From the NCBI RefSeq assembly GCF_001742225.1, contig NZ_CP017076.1, forward strand, positions 1,472,501 to 1,536,500: a stretch of DNA of 64,000 bases, written 5' to 3'. The stretch's first letter is position 1, and each line of letters opens with the position of its first letter. The translations under genes and the position numbers were made by a program. The notes under the pieces are model-generated. The model was not told where the DNA came from and did no database searches. It saw only the letters and a program-made list of their open reading frames with translations. Shown here piece by piece: positions 27,288 to 35,369 of this stretch. Source of the stretch: Novosphingobium resinovorum. GTDB lineage: Bacteria > Pseudomonadota > Alphaproteobacteria > Sphingomonadales > Sphingomonadaceae.

Positions 27288-27415
27288 CCTCGCCGCCGTC
27301 GCACCAGTGATGCCTTCAGAGCATCACCCTATGTCCTTGTTCTGGCTTCCATCTCGGTAGAGGCACCGCAATTCTTTCACGCTCCACCTGTGCAGTTTCA
27401 ACCAGGAGCGGAGCA

Positions 27416-28181
27416 ATGAAGCCGGATACATCCCGCTGGCGAGACCAGGACCAGTATGAATTCTACGATGCGCTGCCCGTTGAGGGCGTCGCCTGGGAAT
27501 GCCTGCGCCGTAACGCGTCCTATCAGGCCTGTTTCGATGACCTTGTAGCGCAAGGCGCCGGGCATCTTCCCCTTGCGGATCACGTCCAACATCGCTGGGG
27601 GTTGCGATTTCCCGGCAGACCCCGGCTTTTCCGCGCTCGACCAACCGGTCATCTGGTCGCCTGTTGCCAATCCGGACATGCTGATGCTCGGGGCAGCGCC
27701 CGATTTTCTTCCGCCTTCTCCGTCCGCCTTATCGGTAGATCTTGCTGATGCCATCTGCGGACCAGAGGGGGTATATGGTGTCTGTGACGCCAGAGACGGC
27801 GTTCAATATCTGATCCTCGCCGACACCGATGCCAATTCGCAGCCGGCGATCATTCTGCCACTTGACGAAAATCTGCCGGATCGGCTCGAAGCCATTCTCA
27901 GGCTCTGGCACATGCTGGCCGGGAAACCCGCGCGCCGCGACCCCAGGATGACGCCGTATCAGCGCCGGCGGTTTCGCCTGATGATGCAAGCTGCCGACGG
28001 AAACGCCAACCACGCGACCTATCGTGAGATTGCCATCGCCATCTACGGAGAGGCGCGCGTTCGCGCTGAGCCGTGGAAGACATCGGCTTTGCGCGCCTCT
28101 GTCATCGCCCTTGTCCGATCTGCCGCCGCGCTGATCGACGGCGGTTATCAGGACCTTTTGCGCCATCGTCGCAAACCCTGA
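27416..28181 (+). pseudogene. DUF2285-like regulator broken by one-base frameshift
   Basis: The first frame starts at 27416 (MKPDTSRWRDQDQYEFYDAL, PVEGVAWECLRRNASYQ), the usual N-terminal transcriptional-regulator-like domain, and runs protein-like to WGLRF. After that the +1-shifted frame gives PADPGFSALDQPVIWSP and continues to a DUF2285 C-terminus ending at 28181. The change falls at CCC 27611-27613: removing one C restores a single 254-residue protein. Total length 766 (3x255+1) agrees. Either a real inactivating insertion, a sequencing error, or programmed shifting; I favour the first two. Confidence 0.75.
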
Positions 28182-28317
28182 CACTGACGTCTGATCGAGG
28201 GTGAGGATTCTACCCCTTCGATCTTCCTCATCCCCCTTGCCGCCGCGCCTTCGCCACCGTGCGCATGTCATGCCGTTGATCGTCAGCGGCATCCTGCACA
28301 ACCACGGAGGCCACCCC

Positions 28318-28599
28318 ATGCGACCTGATCTCGCCGCCTTGCCGCCACGCTACCTGCGCACCAAGGAAGCTGCCGATTTCCTCAGCCTGTCCGCGCGCAC
28401 GCTGGAAAAGCACAGAACCTACGGAACGGGACCTGCCTATCACAAGCTCGGCGGCCGCGTTGTCTATTCGGTCGAGGATCTCGCAGCCTGGGTTGCACGC
28501 GGATCGGTTACCTCCACGTCGGACCCACGCGGACAGGTTCTCCCGGCGAAACCTCTGCCGCCGACCGCATTCACCTCGCCCAAGCGCATTACGCGCTGA
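28318..28599 (+). CDS. AlpA/MerR-like excisionase-family HTH protein
   Basis: A 93-residue protein: LRTKEAADFLSLSARTLEKHRTYGTGPAYHKLGGRVVYSVEDLAAW, the helix-turn-helix of AlpA-like regulators. ATG has GGAGG ahead at 28306-28310. The C-terminal tail is basic. In this type of element it sits just before RepA and likely controls replication or excision genes. Confidence 0.88.
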   Translation: MRPDLAALPPRYLRTKEAADFLSLSARTLEKHRTYGTGPAYHKLGGRVVYSVEDLAAWVARGSVTSTSDPRGQVLPAKPLPPTAFTSPKRITR

Positions 28600-28618
28600 A
28601 CACGGCGGTCAGCCCTCT

Positions 28619-29764
28619 ATGGCAGCGCAGCACCCATCCGCCTCGGAACGCGGGCAACTCGATCTGTTTCGGGCGCTTCCCGGTGAACTCGCGCCACGAG
28701 ACGCGCAGGATCTCATGGCTTATCCTTTCTTTTCCCTTTCCAAATCGCACCGTATCCGCCCAATTGACTTTGCGCTGGGCAACGTCTCGATCCGTGTCGA
28801 AGCTGTTCCCGATCACGGTATGGCGACGATCTGGGACGCCGATATACTGATCTGGGCGGCCAGCCAGATCGTGGAAGCGCGGGACGCCGGTCTGCGCACG
28901 TCGCGCCTGATGGCGGCAACGCCTTATGAAATCCTGACATTCACAGGGCGCGGAACCTCCCTGAGGGACTATCAGCGCCTGAAGGCGGCGCTGGACCGGC
29001 TGCAATCGACCACGGTTGCAACCTCGATCCGCCAGCGCGCGAATGGACGGCGACATCGTTTTTCGTGGATCAACGAATGGCACGAGCGGACCGATGCCAA
29101 TGGCCGCCCGGACGGCATCGAGATGATCGTGCCCGACTGGTTCTACAGTGCGGTTCTGGATGACGCCCTGATCCTCACCATCGACCGGGCCTATTTCAAT
29201 CTGACCGGCGGGTTGGATCGATGGCTCTATCGCCTGGTGCGCAAGCATGGTGGGCGGCAGAAAAACGGTTGGCGGTTCGACTTCCGTCACCTGCACCAGA
29301 AATCGGGCAGTCTGTCGCCGTTCAAGCGCTTCGCCTTCGAGCTGCGCGACATTATCCGCCGCCAGCCACTGCCCGGCTACACCCTGTTCGCCGAGGTCGA
29401 AACCGGCGGCCGGATGCTGCTCGCTTTCGAGCCTGTCCCGGCCTGTGGAAAACCTGTGGATAGTCTCGTGCTATCGGGAACCCGGACTATCGTGCCATCA
29501 GGAACCGGAGGCTCGTGCTATCGGGAACCCAAACACCTCCTATCCTTCGGTAACAAAAGCGAAAATCGCGCCCTTAACTTAGAGTCTAACACAGAATCTA
29601 ACTTTGAAGAGCGGCAGCGCGATGTGGAAAAGCTCATCGCGAAGGCTGGTGCGGCCCTCAGATCGGGTGCCCATAAAGGCAAGCTGACACCCCCAAAGCA
29701 AGGATCGCCCGCGTCAACAAGCACGCCTGAACTTCCTCTCGGCAAACCGGGAGGACGGCGATGA
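28619..29764 (+). CDS. repA: Replication initiator protein A (RepA)
   Basis: A 381-residue RepA (RPA family). Starts MAAQHPSASERGQLDLFRAL, 20 bases after the HTH stop; the frame extends further upstream but overlaps that gene. Typical segments: PFFSLSKSHRIRPIDF, TPYEILTFTGRGTSLRDYQRLKAAL and LTGGLDRWLYRLVRKHGG. The C-terminal 90 residues contain the repeated peptides LVLSGTR, TIVPSGT and the matching DNA repeats, which look like iterons of an origin inside the gene. ParA follows with an ATGA overlap. It would start replication of an excised circle or show plasmid ancestry. Confidence 0.88.
   Translation: MAAQHPSASERGQLDLFRALPGELAPRDAQDLMAYPFFSLSKSHRIRPIDFALGNVSIRVEAVPDHGMATIWDADILIWAASQIVEARDAGLRTSRLMAATPYEILTFTGRGTSLRDYQRLKAALDRLQSTTVATSIRQRANGRRHRFSWINEWHERTDANGRPDGIEMIVPDWFYSAVLDDALILTIDRAYFNLTGGLDRWLYRLVRKHGGRQKNGWRFDFRHLHQKSGSLSPFKRFAFELRDIIRRQPLPGYTLFAEVETGGRMLLAFEPVPACGKPVDSLVLSGTRTIVPSGTGGSCYREPKHLLSFGNKSENRALNLESNTESNFEERQRDVEKLIAKAGAALRSGAHKGKLTPPKQGSPASTSTPELPLGKPGGRR
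29445..29610 (+). repeat. Iteron array with DnaA-box-like sites and AT-rich stretch: candidate origin of replication
   Basis: Inside the 3' part of repA. Three 17-base repeats TCGTGCTATCGGGAACC: 29466-29482, 29490-29506 (two mismatches: TCGTGCCATCAGGAACC) and 29513-29529, spaced 24 and 23 bases, about two helical turns. Directly upstream are TGTGGAAAA and TGTGGATAG (29455-29463), the latter one mismatch from the DnaA box complement TGTGGATAA. Directly downstream (about 29545-29610) is an AT-rich stretch with repeated TCTAAC. This is the standard order of an iteron origin. Confidence 0.65.
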
Positions 29765-30414
29765 TTGTCGCGCTCCTCAATCAGAAAGGCGGCGTGGGCA
29801 AGACGACGCTGGCGCTGCATCTCGCCGGAGCCTGGGCCGCGGAAGGCAAGCGCGTCATCCTGATCGATGCCGACCCGCAAGGCTCCGCACTCGACTGGTC
29901 GGAGCGGCGCAGCGATGAAGGGCTGCCAAGGCTGTTCACCGTCATCGGACTTACCCGCGATACCCTGCACAGGGAGGCGCCGGAACTGGCGCGTGACGCG
30001 GATCATGTCGTCATTGATGGTCCGCCCCGTGTCGCTGGTCTGATGCGCTCTGCGCTGCTTGCAGCCGATCTGGCGCTGATCCCGGTGCAGCCATCGCCCT
30101 TCGACGGCTGGGCCTCGGCCGAGATGCTGGCGCTTCTGAGCGAAGCACGCATCTATCGTCCCGAGCTTGCCGCCCGTTTTCTGCTGAACCGATGCGGTGC
30201 GCGCACCATCATCGCCCGCGAAACGGCCCAAACACTAGCGGACCACGATCCACCCTTGCTGGCCACGACCATCGGCCAGCGCGTCGCCTTCGCTGAAGCC
30301 GCACAAACCGGGCGACTGGTCTCAGAGACCGATGGCGGCGAACGGGCTGCACTGGAGGTCACAGCCCTGGTGGCCGAGATCGATAGCCTCGGGCTCGGGA
30401 GGATTGTGCGATGA
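29761..30414 (+). CDS. parA: ParA-family partition ATPase
   Basis: A 217-residue Walker-type ATPase with the deviant Walker A KGGVGKTT (9-16), LIDADPQGSALDW (motif A') and HVVIDGPP (Walker B). Short ParA (type Ib-like). ATGA overlap with repA before and with the small RHH gene after, so repA-parA-RHH is one operon for maintenance of the element. Confidence 0.93.
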   Translation: MIVALLNQKGGVGKTTLALHLAGAWAAEGKRVILIDADPQGSALDWSERRSDEGLPRLFTVIGLTRDTLHREAPELARDADHVVIDGPPRVAGLMRSALLAADLALIPVQPSPFDGWASAEMLALLSEARIYRPELAARFLLNRCGARTIIARETAQTLADHDPPLLATTIGQRVAFAEAAQTGRLVSETDGGERAALEVTALVAEIDSLGLGRIVR

Positions 30415-30665
30415 CACGTCCACCCGCCAAATCCGGCTTCGCATCGCGTCCCGGCAATCCCGATAGCTGGGTCAGGGCTGCCGATACACCGGTAACAGGA
30501 AAGATGGCTGCCGATGCGTTTACCGCCCGCCTGACCATCGACATCACGCCCGAGCTACGCGGGCGCATCAAGGTCGCTGCCTTCCGGCGCGGCGTCACGG
30601 TCGCCGTGATGTTGCGCGAGCTGCTGGTCCGCGAGTTTCCACCCACCGAAGGAGATCAGCCATGA
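30411..30665 (+). CDS. Small RHH protein, ParG-like partner of ParA
   Basis: An 84-residue protein. N-terminal tail is flexible and basic; the C-terminal half RLTIDITPELRGRIKVAAFRRGVTVAVMLRELLV looks like a ribbon-helix-helix dimerisation and DNA-binding unit. Size, position right after parA and ATGA overlap all resemble ParG/ParB-like centromere binders. Overlaps the next gene by four bases. Confidence 0.75.
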   Translation: MTRPPAKSGFASRPGNPDSWVRAADTPVTGKMAADAFTARLTIDITPELRGRIKVAAFRRGVTVAVMLRELLVREFPPTEGDQP

Positions 30666-31180
30666 CCGGCAAGACCGCGTGTGCAGTGCATGAACATCCG
30701 CGGCCGGGCGGACCAGCTCCGTTCACCACATTGGTCGAACTGACCTTCCAGAAGAAGAAGGTCGAGCGCTGGATCAGGTTCGGTCACAAGAGCTTTGAGC
30801 AGATCATCGACCGCCGCTGCAGTCTGATCGGTTTTGCGCCCGAAAGCATCTTTGCCTTCGTCCGCTGGGCCTCCAACGATTACGGCACCATCGTCTCGCG
30901 GCTCGACATCCTGCGCGCCGTTGGTCGCGGCGAACCGTACCAGACCGTGCCCTTCGTTCGTCCTGGCTGCGAGATCCTGCTGCGTATTGATGGCTGGCGA
31001 CAAGTCCAGCGGGTGCTGGCCCTGATTGATGCCGTGGACGCGCTTGGCATCGATCCGGCGGATGTTGCGCCGGACCATTGGCGGCACGTCCACAACCGCT
31101 TGAGTGCCGGTCAGGAACCCAACCCCTACACCCCGGAACGCCATGCCGCGTGGCTCAACCGCCGGAGGATCTGGACATGA
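30662..31180 (+). CDS. DUF2840 protein
   Basis: A 172-residue protein: LVELTFQKKKVERWIRFG, IIDRRCSLIGFAPESIFAFVRWASNDYGT and SRLDILRAVGRGEPYQTVPFVRPGCEILL, the DUF2840 pattern of alphaproteobacterial conjugative elements. Overlaps traF by ATGA, placing it in the transfer operon. Function unknown. Confidence 0.88.
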   Translation: MTGKTACAVHEHPRPGGPAPFTTLVELTFQKKKVERWIRFGHKSFEQIIDRRCSLIGFAPESIFAFVRWASNDYGTIVSRLDILRAVGRGEPYQTVPFVRPGCEILLRIDGWRQVQRVLALIDAVDALGIDPADVAPDHWRHVHNRLSAGQEPNPYTPERHAAWLNRRRIWT

Positions 31181-31722
31181 GCCGCCGTCATATCCTCGCC
31201 GTGTCCATGCTGGCCGTCGGCACGCTTGTCGCCACGGCGGTTGCCGATCTGCCAACCCGGCTGATCTGGAACGCGACTGCCAGCGCGCCCATCGGCTTCT
31301 ACACGGTTGCTCCCGCCGATACGCTCGAAATTCCAGAACTCGTCGTCATCGCGCCGCCCGAACCGCTGGAGCAGTTCATGGTCGAGCGCGGCTATATCGG
31401 GCGGGGCGTGCCGCTGTTGAAACGCGTCCTCGGCTTGCCGGGACAGCGCGTCTGCCGCAGCGGTGCGACGATCACCGTCGATAACGTCGAGATGGGCGCC
31501 GCACTGGAGCGCGACCGCATGGGCCGCGATCTGCCGGTCTGGCAGGGCTGCCGCATCATCCGCGACGGCGAACTCTTCCTGATGAATTGGGACATCCGGG
31601 ACAGCCTCGACGGCCGTTACTTCGGACCTGTTCTCGCCAGTTCCGTCATCGGGCGAGCGCTCCCGCTCTGGACCGATGAGGAAGGCGATGGCCGCTACGA
31701 ATGGCGGGCGGCCACGCATTGA
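31177..31722 (+). CDS. traF: TraF, S26-family signal peptidase
   Basis: A 181-residue membrane-anchored peptidase. N-terminal membrane segment ILAVSMLAVGTLVATAVA, then Ser36 in TASAPIGFY and Lys82 in LLKRVLGLPG, the Ser/Lys catalytic pair. TraF of P-type systems cyclises or matures the pilin TrbC. The trbC product is at 38970. Overlaps DUF2840 by four bases. Confidence 0.9.
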   Translation: MSRRHILAVSMLAVGTLVATAVADLPTRLIWNATASAPIGFYTVAPADTLEIPELVVIAPPEPLEQFMVERGYIGRGVPLLKRVLGLPGQRVCRSGATITVDNVEMGAALERDRMGRDLPVWQGCRIIRDGELFLMNWDIRDSLDGRYFGPVLASSVIGRALPLWTDEEGDGRYEWRAATH

Positions 31723-31757
31723 ACCCACGCCAAATCCACAAACACAGGAGACATACC

Positions 31758-32093
31758 ATGCCACAGATCGGTCAATTTGCGCGTGACGCATCCGGCTTCG
31801 CCGGTCAGCTCGTCACGCTCACCATGAAGCGCGATCTCGTTATCGTGCCCGCCGAACATTCCGATGCGGAGAATGCGCCGGACTATCGCGTCCATTTCAT
31901 TGAACATGACGGGCCGGAGGTCGGTGCTGCATGGAAACGCACCGGCGAAAAGGCTGGCGAATATCTCTCGGTGCTGCTCGACGATCCCGCCTTACCGCAG
32001 CCGATCCGCGCCAATCTGTTTCGCGACGACGATGCAGGCTCGTCATGGTCGCTGCACTGGAGCCGCCCGCGGCCCCGCGAAGATCGGGACTGA
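31758..32093 (+). CDS. DUF736 family protein, second copy
   Basis: A 111-residue DUF736 protein: MPQIGQFARDASGFAGQLVTL, PEVGAAWKRTGEKAGEYLSVLLDDP. It shares the family pattern with the copy at 24394 (GAAWK/SKR, LLDDP) but is clearly divergent, so not a recent duplication. Located between traF and the transglycosylase, its usual context. Confidence 0.88.
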   Translation: MPQIGQFARDASGFAGQLVTLTMKRDLVIVPAEHSDAENAPDYRVHFIEHDGPEVGAAWKRTGEKAGEYLSVLLDDPALPQPIRANLFRDDDAGSSWSLHWSRPRPREDRD

Positions 32094-32097
32094 GATC

Positions 32098-32808
32098 ATG
32101 CGATCCCGCGCCCTTCTTCTCTTCACGGCCCTTCTGTCGGCTGGCAGCGGCTCGATGCCGGCCATGGCGCAGGTCACGCCGCAACCCGCGCCTGTTACCG
32201 CGCATCCCCATGCTGCTTTCATTGCAGAGGCGTCACAGCGTTTCAGCATTCCAGAGCACTGGATTCGGGCCGTGCTGGGTGTGGAAAGCGCGGGCGATGT
32301 GCGCGCCATTTCATCGGCGGGCGCGATGGGACTGATGCAGGTCATGCCCGATACCTGGGCGGGCCTGCGCAGCCGCCATGGCCTCGGGCGCGATCCTTAC
32401 GATCCGCGTGACAACATCCTCGCAGGTACGGCGTATCTGCGGGAGATGTGGGACCGCTATGGCAATGTCGCGGCCATGCTTGCCGCCTACAATGCCGGTC
32501 CCGGTCGCTATGACGAGCATCTGGCGACAGGTCGCACTTTGCCCGCAGAAACACGCGCCTATGTCGCCACGCTCGCACCTGTTCTCGGCAGGGCGACTGC
32601 GCCTGATGTGCCGACGATCGTGCCGCCGCCGCCACCGGATTGGCGCGAAGCCCCGCTCTTCGTTGCGCAAGCCGGCGGCATTTCAGCGGCGGTTAATCAG
32701 CCATCGAGCGACATCCACGCAACCGCTTCTCTGCGCGATCCCGCCGTTCAGGAGCCGCAGGACAGCGGCATATTCGTGGCCCTTGCGAGCGATGGCGACA
32801 AGCCATGA
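32098..32808 (+). CDS. Lytic transglycosylase
   Basis: A 236-residue protein with signal peptide (MRSRALLLFTALLSAGSGSM...AMAQ) and a SLT domain: HWIRAVLGVESAGDVRAISS with catalytic Glu63, GAMGLMQVMPDTW and MLAAYNAGPGRY. It opens peptidoglycan for the mating channel. The C-terminal 75 residues are a proline-rich tail. Same role as TrbN in RP4. Confidence 0.92.
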   Translation: MRSRALLLFTALLSAGSGSMPAMAQVTPQPAPVTAHPHAAFIAEASQRFSIPEHWIRAVLGVESAGDVRAISSAGAMGLMQVMPDTWAGLRSRHGLGRDPYDPRDNILAGTAYLREMWDRYGNVAAMLAAYNAGPGRYDEHLATGRTLPAETRAYVATLAPVLGRATAPDVPTIVPPPPPDWREAPLFVAQAGGISAAVNQPSSDIHATASLRDPAVQEPQDSGIFVALASDGDKP

Positions 32809-33121
32809 GCATGGCGTTTACGCGCTCGTTCGGTCCATTTCCGGTGTGCAGTCAGGCTTGGGTGCGCCTGGCAGCATTCCCGGCAGGAAGGGCAAAAAGG
32901 GAAGGAAAGGCGGAGGGCAAGATAAAGGAAACCGGCACCCTGTCGGGGCGGTTTCTGGGCAAGCCCTTGTCTGCACACTGTTTTGGGGCGCGGCGCACGG
33001 CACCCTGCTTTTGGGTCTCGGGTGCCGCGATATGGCGCAAAGCCTTGGCTTTGTTGGGTTTTGACCGGCACTATAGCCTAATATCTGCCGTTTCCGTGTC
33101 TAAACGGCAGGGAATGGGCTC
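32809..33121 (+). other. Region before the relaxase gene: candidate oriT, with a doubtful ORF
   Basis: Two good inverted repeats: CGGCACCC (32998-33005) with GGGTGCCG (33020-33027), and CTGCCGTTT (33085-33093) with AAACGGCAG (33102-33110), the second 12 bases before the relaxase start. Relaxases of this class are usually encoded next to their oriT, so this is the best place for it; I cannot pinpoint the nick. A 106-residue frame (32805-33125) overlaps both neighbours by ATGA, but its composition looks non-coding (confidence about 0.25). Confidence 0.45.
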
Positions 33122-35194
33122 ATGAGCGCCGACGACGAGAATCGCTTTCGCCCGAAGCCAGGCCGCATCAGGTCGGACGTGCCGAAGGCAGGCAAGGCGA
33201 AGAGCTTTCTGACGCAGGCGAAGAAGCTGGCGCGTCAGCTTAGCAACAGCCCTAGTAGATCATCGTCATTCGCATCACGGACGTCCTCGTCGTCCTCATC
33301 GGGTTCGGCCGGAAAGAGCGGGAAGGCATCGCGCGCTGGCAAAGGTCCGGGCGTCAAGCGTGGCCGTGGCGCGGCCTATGTCCGCGCCCGAACCCTGTCG
33401 GGCGGTTGGCGGCACAGTGCGGCCGGCGTGCGCCGCGTCGTCGTCAAAACCCGTTATGTCCAGAGCGCGGGAAAGAATGGAAAAGGGGCTGCCCATCTGC
33501 GCTACATCCAGCGCGACGGAACCTCACGTGATGGCGAGCGTGGTCAGCTTTATTCCGCCACCGAGGACCGCGCCGATGGTGATGCGTTCCTTGAACGCGG
33601 CAAGGATGACCGCCACCAGTTCCGCTTCATCGTCTCGCCCGAAGATGCCGCCGATCTTTCCGACCTCACCGAACACACCCGCGATCTGATGAGCCGCATC
33701 GAGGCCGACCTTGGCACGAAACTCGATTGGGTGGCTGTCAATCACCACAATACCGGCCATCCCCATGTCCATGTCATCGTTCGGGGCAAGGACGATCTGG
33801 GCGAGAACCTGGTCATCAATGGCGACTATCTCGCCAATGGCATTCGTGAGCGGGCGAGCGAACTGACCACGCTGGAACTCGGCCCCGTGACCGAGATCGA
33901 GCAGAGCCGCAAGCTGTCTGCCGAAATCGATCAGGACCGCTTCACGCGCATCGACCGCGCCATGACCGAGGAAGCCGACGAAAGGTTCCTCGATCTGCGC
34001 CACGAACCGGCAGATGCACGCCGCCAGTTCAACCGCACACTTCGCCTGCGCCGTCTCGCCAAGCTGGAAAAGATGGGGCTGGCTACGGAACATGCACCCG
34101 GCGTCTGGGAGCTTGGCGCGAAGATGGAACCGGCGCTGCGTGAACTCGGTGAGCGCGGTGACATCATCCGCAACATGCACAAGGCGCTGAAGGCCGATGG
34201 GCAGGAACGTGATCCGATGACCTTCCAGCTTCACCATGCCGCACCCGCGGCGCCCATCACCGGCCGCGTCGTGGACAAATATCTCACCGACGAGATGGGC
34301 GAGAACCTGACCCTCGTGGTCGACGGCATCGACGGGCGAACACACCATCTTCCCGGCATTGATCCGGCCCGCGTCGAAGACGCCCGGATTGGCAGCATCA
34401 TCGAGGTCGGTCCCGCCGATACAGCACAGCGCCCATCCGATCGCACCATCGCTGCGATCTCGGAGAATGGCATTTATCGCCCGAGCCGCCACCTCGAACA
34501 GGCGAAGTTCGAGGGGCGTGTGCCGGGCGGGGATTACGAGGGTTATGTCGATGCCCATGTCCGGCGGCTGGAGGCGTTGCGCCGGGCCGGGATTGCCGAG
34601 CGGATCGACGCCGACCGGTATCGCATCCCGGAAGACTTCGAAAGCCGCGCCACTGCCTATGATGCCGGTCGCAACCGGCAGGCCAGCATCCGTGTCGTCT
34701 CGACCTTCGACCTGGAAAAGCAGATCGGCGCCGATGGTGCGACCTGGCTGGACCGGCGACTGGTTACGTCGGACGCCTCGGATATTACCCCGGCAGGGTT
34801 CGGGGAACAGGTACGAGAGGCGATGGACCAGCGCCGCGAGCATCATATCGCACAGGGCGATGCCACGCGGCAGCAGAATGGACGCATTCTCTATCGGCGC
34901 AACCTGCTCGCCAATCTGCGGGAACGGGAAGTGGCCCGCGTCGGTGCAGAGATGGCTGAGAGCAAGGCGTTGCCGTTCCGGGCGGCTGCCGATGGCGAAA
35001 ATATCAGCGGCAAGTTCACCGGGACCGCACATCTATCGAGCGGCAAGTTCGCCATTGTCGAAAAGAGCCACGAGTTCACTCTTGTCCCATGGCGGCCAGT
35101 GATCGACCGCCAGCTCGGCCGCGAGGTTGCGGGCATCGTGCAGGGTGGATCGGTATCGTGGCAAATGGGGCGAACACGAGGACTCGGGATTTGA
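33122..35194 (+). CDS. HUH relaxase, VirD2/RlxS type with DUF3363
   Basis: A 690-residue relaxase. The first 80 residues are a serine/lysine-rich flexible region. The relaxase core follows: YVQSAGKNGKGAAHLRYIQRDG and the HUH metal site TGHPHVHVIVRG (His213, His215, His217). The catalytic tyrosine is probably Tyr112 or Tyr128. The rest (about 330-690) is the DUF3363 region. It nicks oriT and leads the single strand into the recipient. The serine stretch in 43-62 is low-complexity (RSSSFASRTSSSSSSGS). Confidence 0.92.
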   Translation: MSADDENRFRPKPGRIRSDVPKAGKAKSFLTQAKKLARQLSNSPSRSSSFASRTSSSSSSGSAGKSGKASRAGKGPGVKRGRGAAYVRARTLSGGWRHSAAGVRRVVVKTRYVQSAGKNGKGAAHLRYIQRDGTSRDGERGQLYSATEDRADGDAFLERGKDDRHQFRFIVSPEDAADLSDLTEHTRDLMSRIEADLGTKLDWVAVNHHNTGHPHVHVIVRGKDDLGENLVINGDYLANGIRERASELTTLELGPVTEIEQSRKLSAEIDQDRFTRIDRAMTEEADERFLDLRHEPADARRQFNRTLRLRRLAKLEKMGLATEHAPGVWELGAKMEPALRELGERGDIIRNMHKALKADGQERDPMTFQLHHAAPAAPITGRVVDKYLTDEMGENLTLVVDGIDGRTHHLPGIDPARVEDARIGSIIEVGPADTAQRPSDRTIAAISENGIYRPSRHLEQAKFEGRVPGGDYEGYVDAHVRRLEALRRAGIAERIDADRYRIPEDFESRATAYDAGRNRQASIRVVSTFDLEKQIGADGATWLDRRLVTSDASDITPAGFGEQVREAMDQRREHHIAQGDATRQQNGRILYRRNLLANLREREVARVGAEMAESKALPFRAAADGENISGKFTGTAHLSSGKFAIVEKSHEFTLVPWRPVIDRQLGREVAGIVQGGSVSWQMGRTRGLGI

Positions 35195-35369
35195 GCCTTT
35201 GCCGATCTGGCACCTCGCAAATTGTTCTGTCGACATCGGCATCTGAAAGGGCCTGTCCGATGTGCCGCCGATAGTATCCGGCAACACGGCACCCCTGCTT
35301 TTCCTGTTGCCGCTTTCGAAAACGTCTATTCTTTGATCGGCTCCGACTCTCTTGCCGATTGGAGCCTGT

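Noticed and set aside
28460..28618. Extended start of RepA from 28460
   Set aside because: It overlaps the HTH gene by 140 bases and the extra 53 residues are arginine/proline-rich frame shadow.
29466..29529. Short regularly spaced repeats that could be read as a CRISPR array
   Set aside because: Repeats are 17 bases with 6-7 base spacers, lie in frame inside repA next to DnaA-like sites, and no cas gene is present. Iterons fit better.
10891..30414. ParB-like protein and ParA as one partition system
   Set aside because: They are 19 kb apart, and ParA has its own small RHH partner directly downstream, which is the more likely centromere binder.
32805..33125. 106-residue ORF between the transglycosylase and relaxase as a true gene
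   Set aside because: The double ATGA overlap is tempting, but the composition (WVRLAAFPAGRAKREGKAEGK) is not protein-like and the DNA carries inverted repeats. Kept only as a note in the oriT entry.
33524..35032. 502-residue minus-strand ORF opposite the relaxase
   Set aside because: A shadow from high GC and codon bias. No motif, and the plus-strand relaxase is certain.
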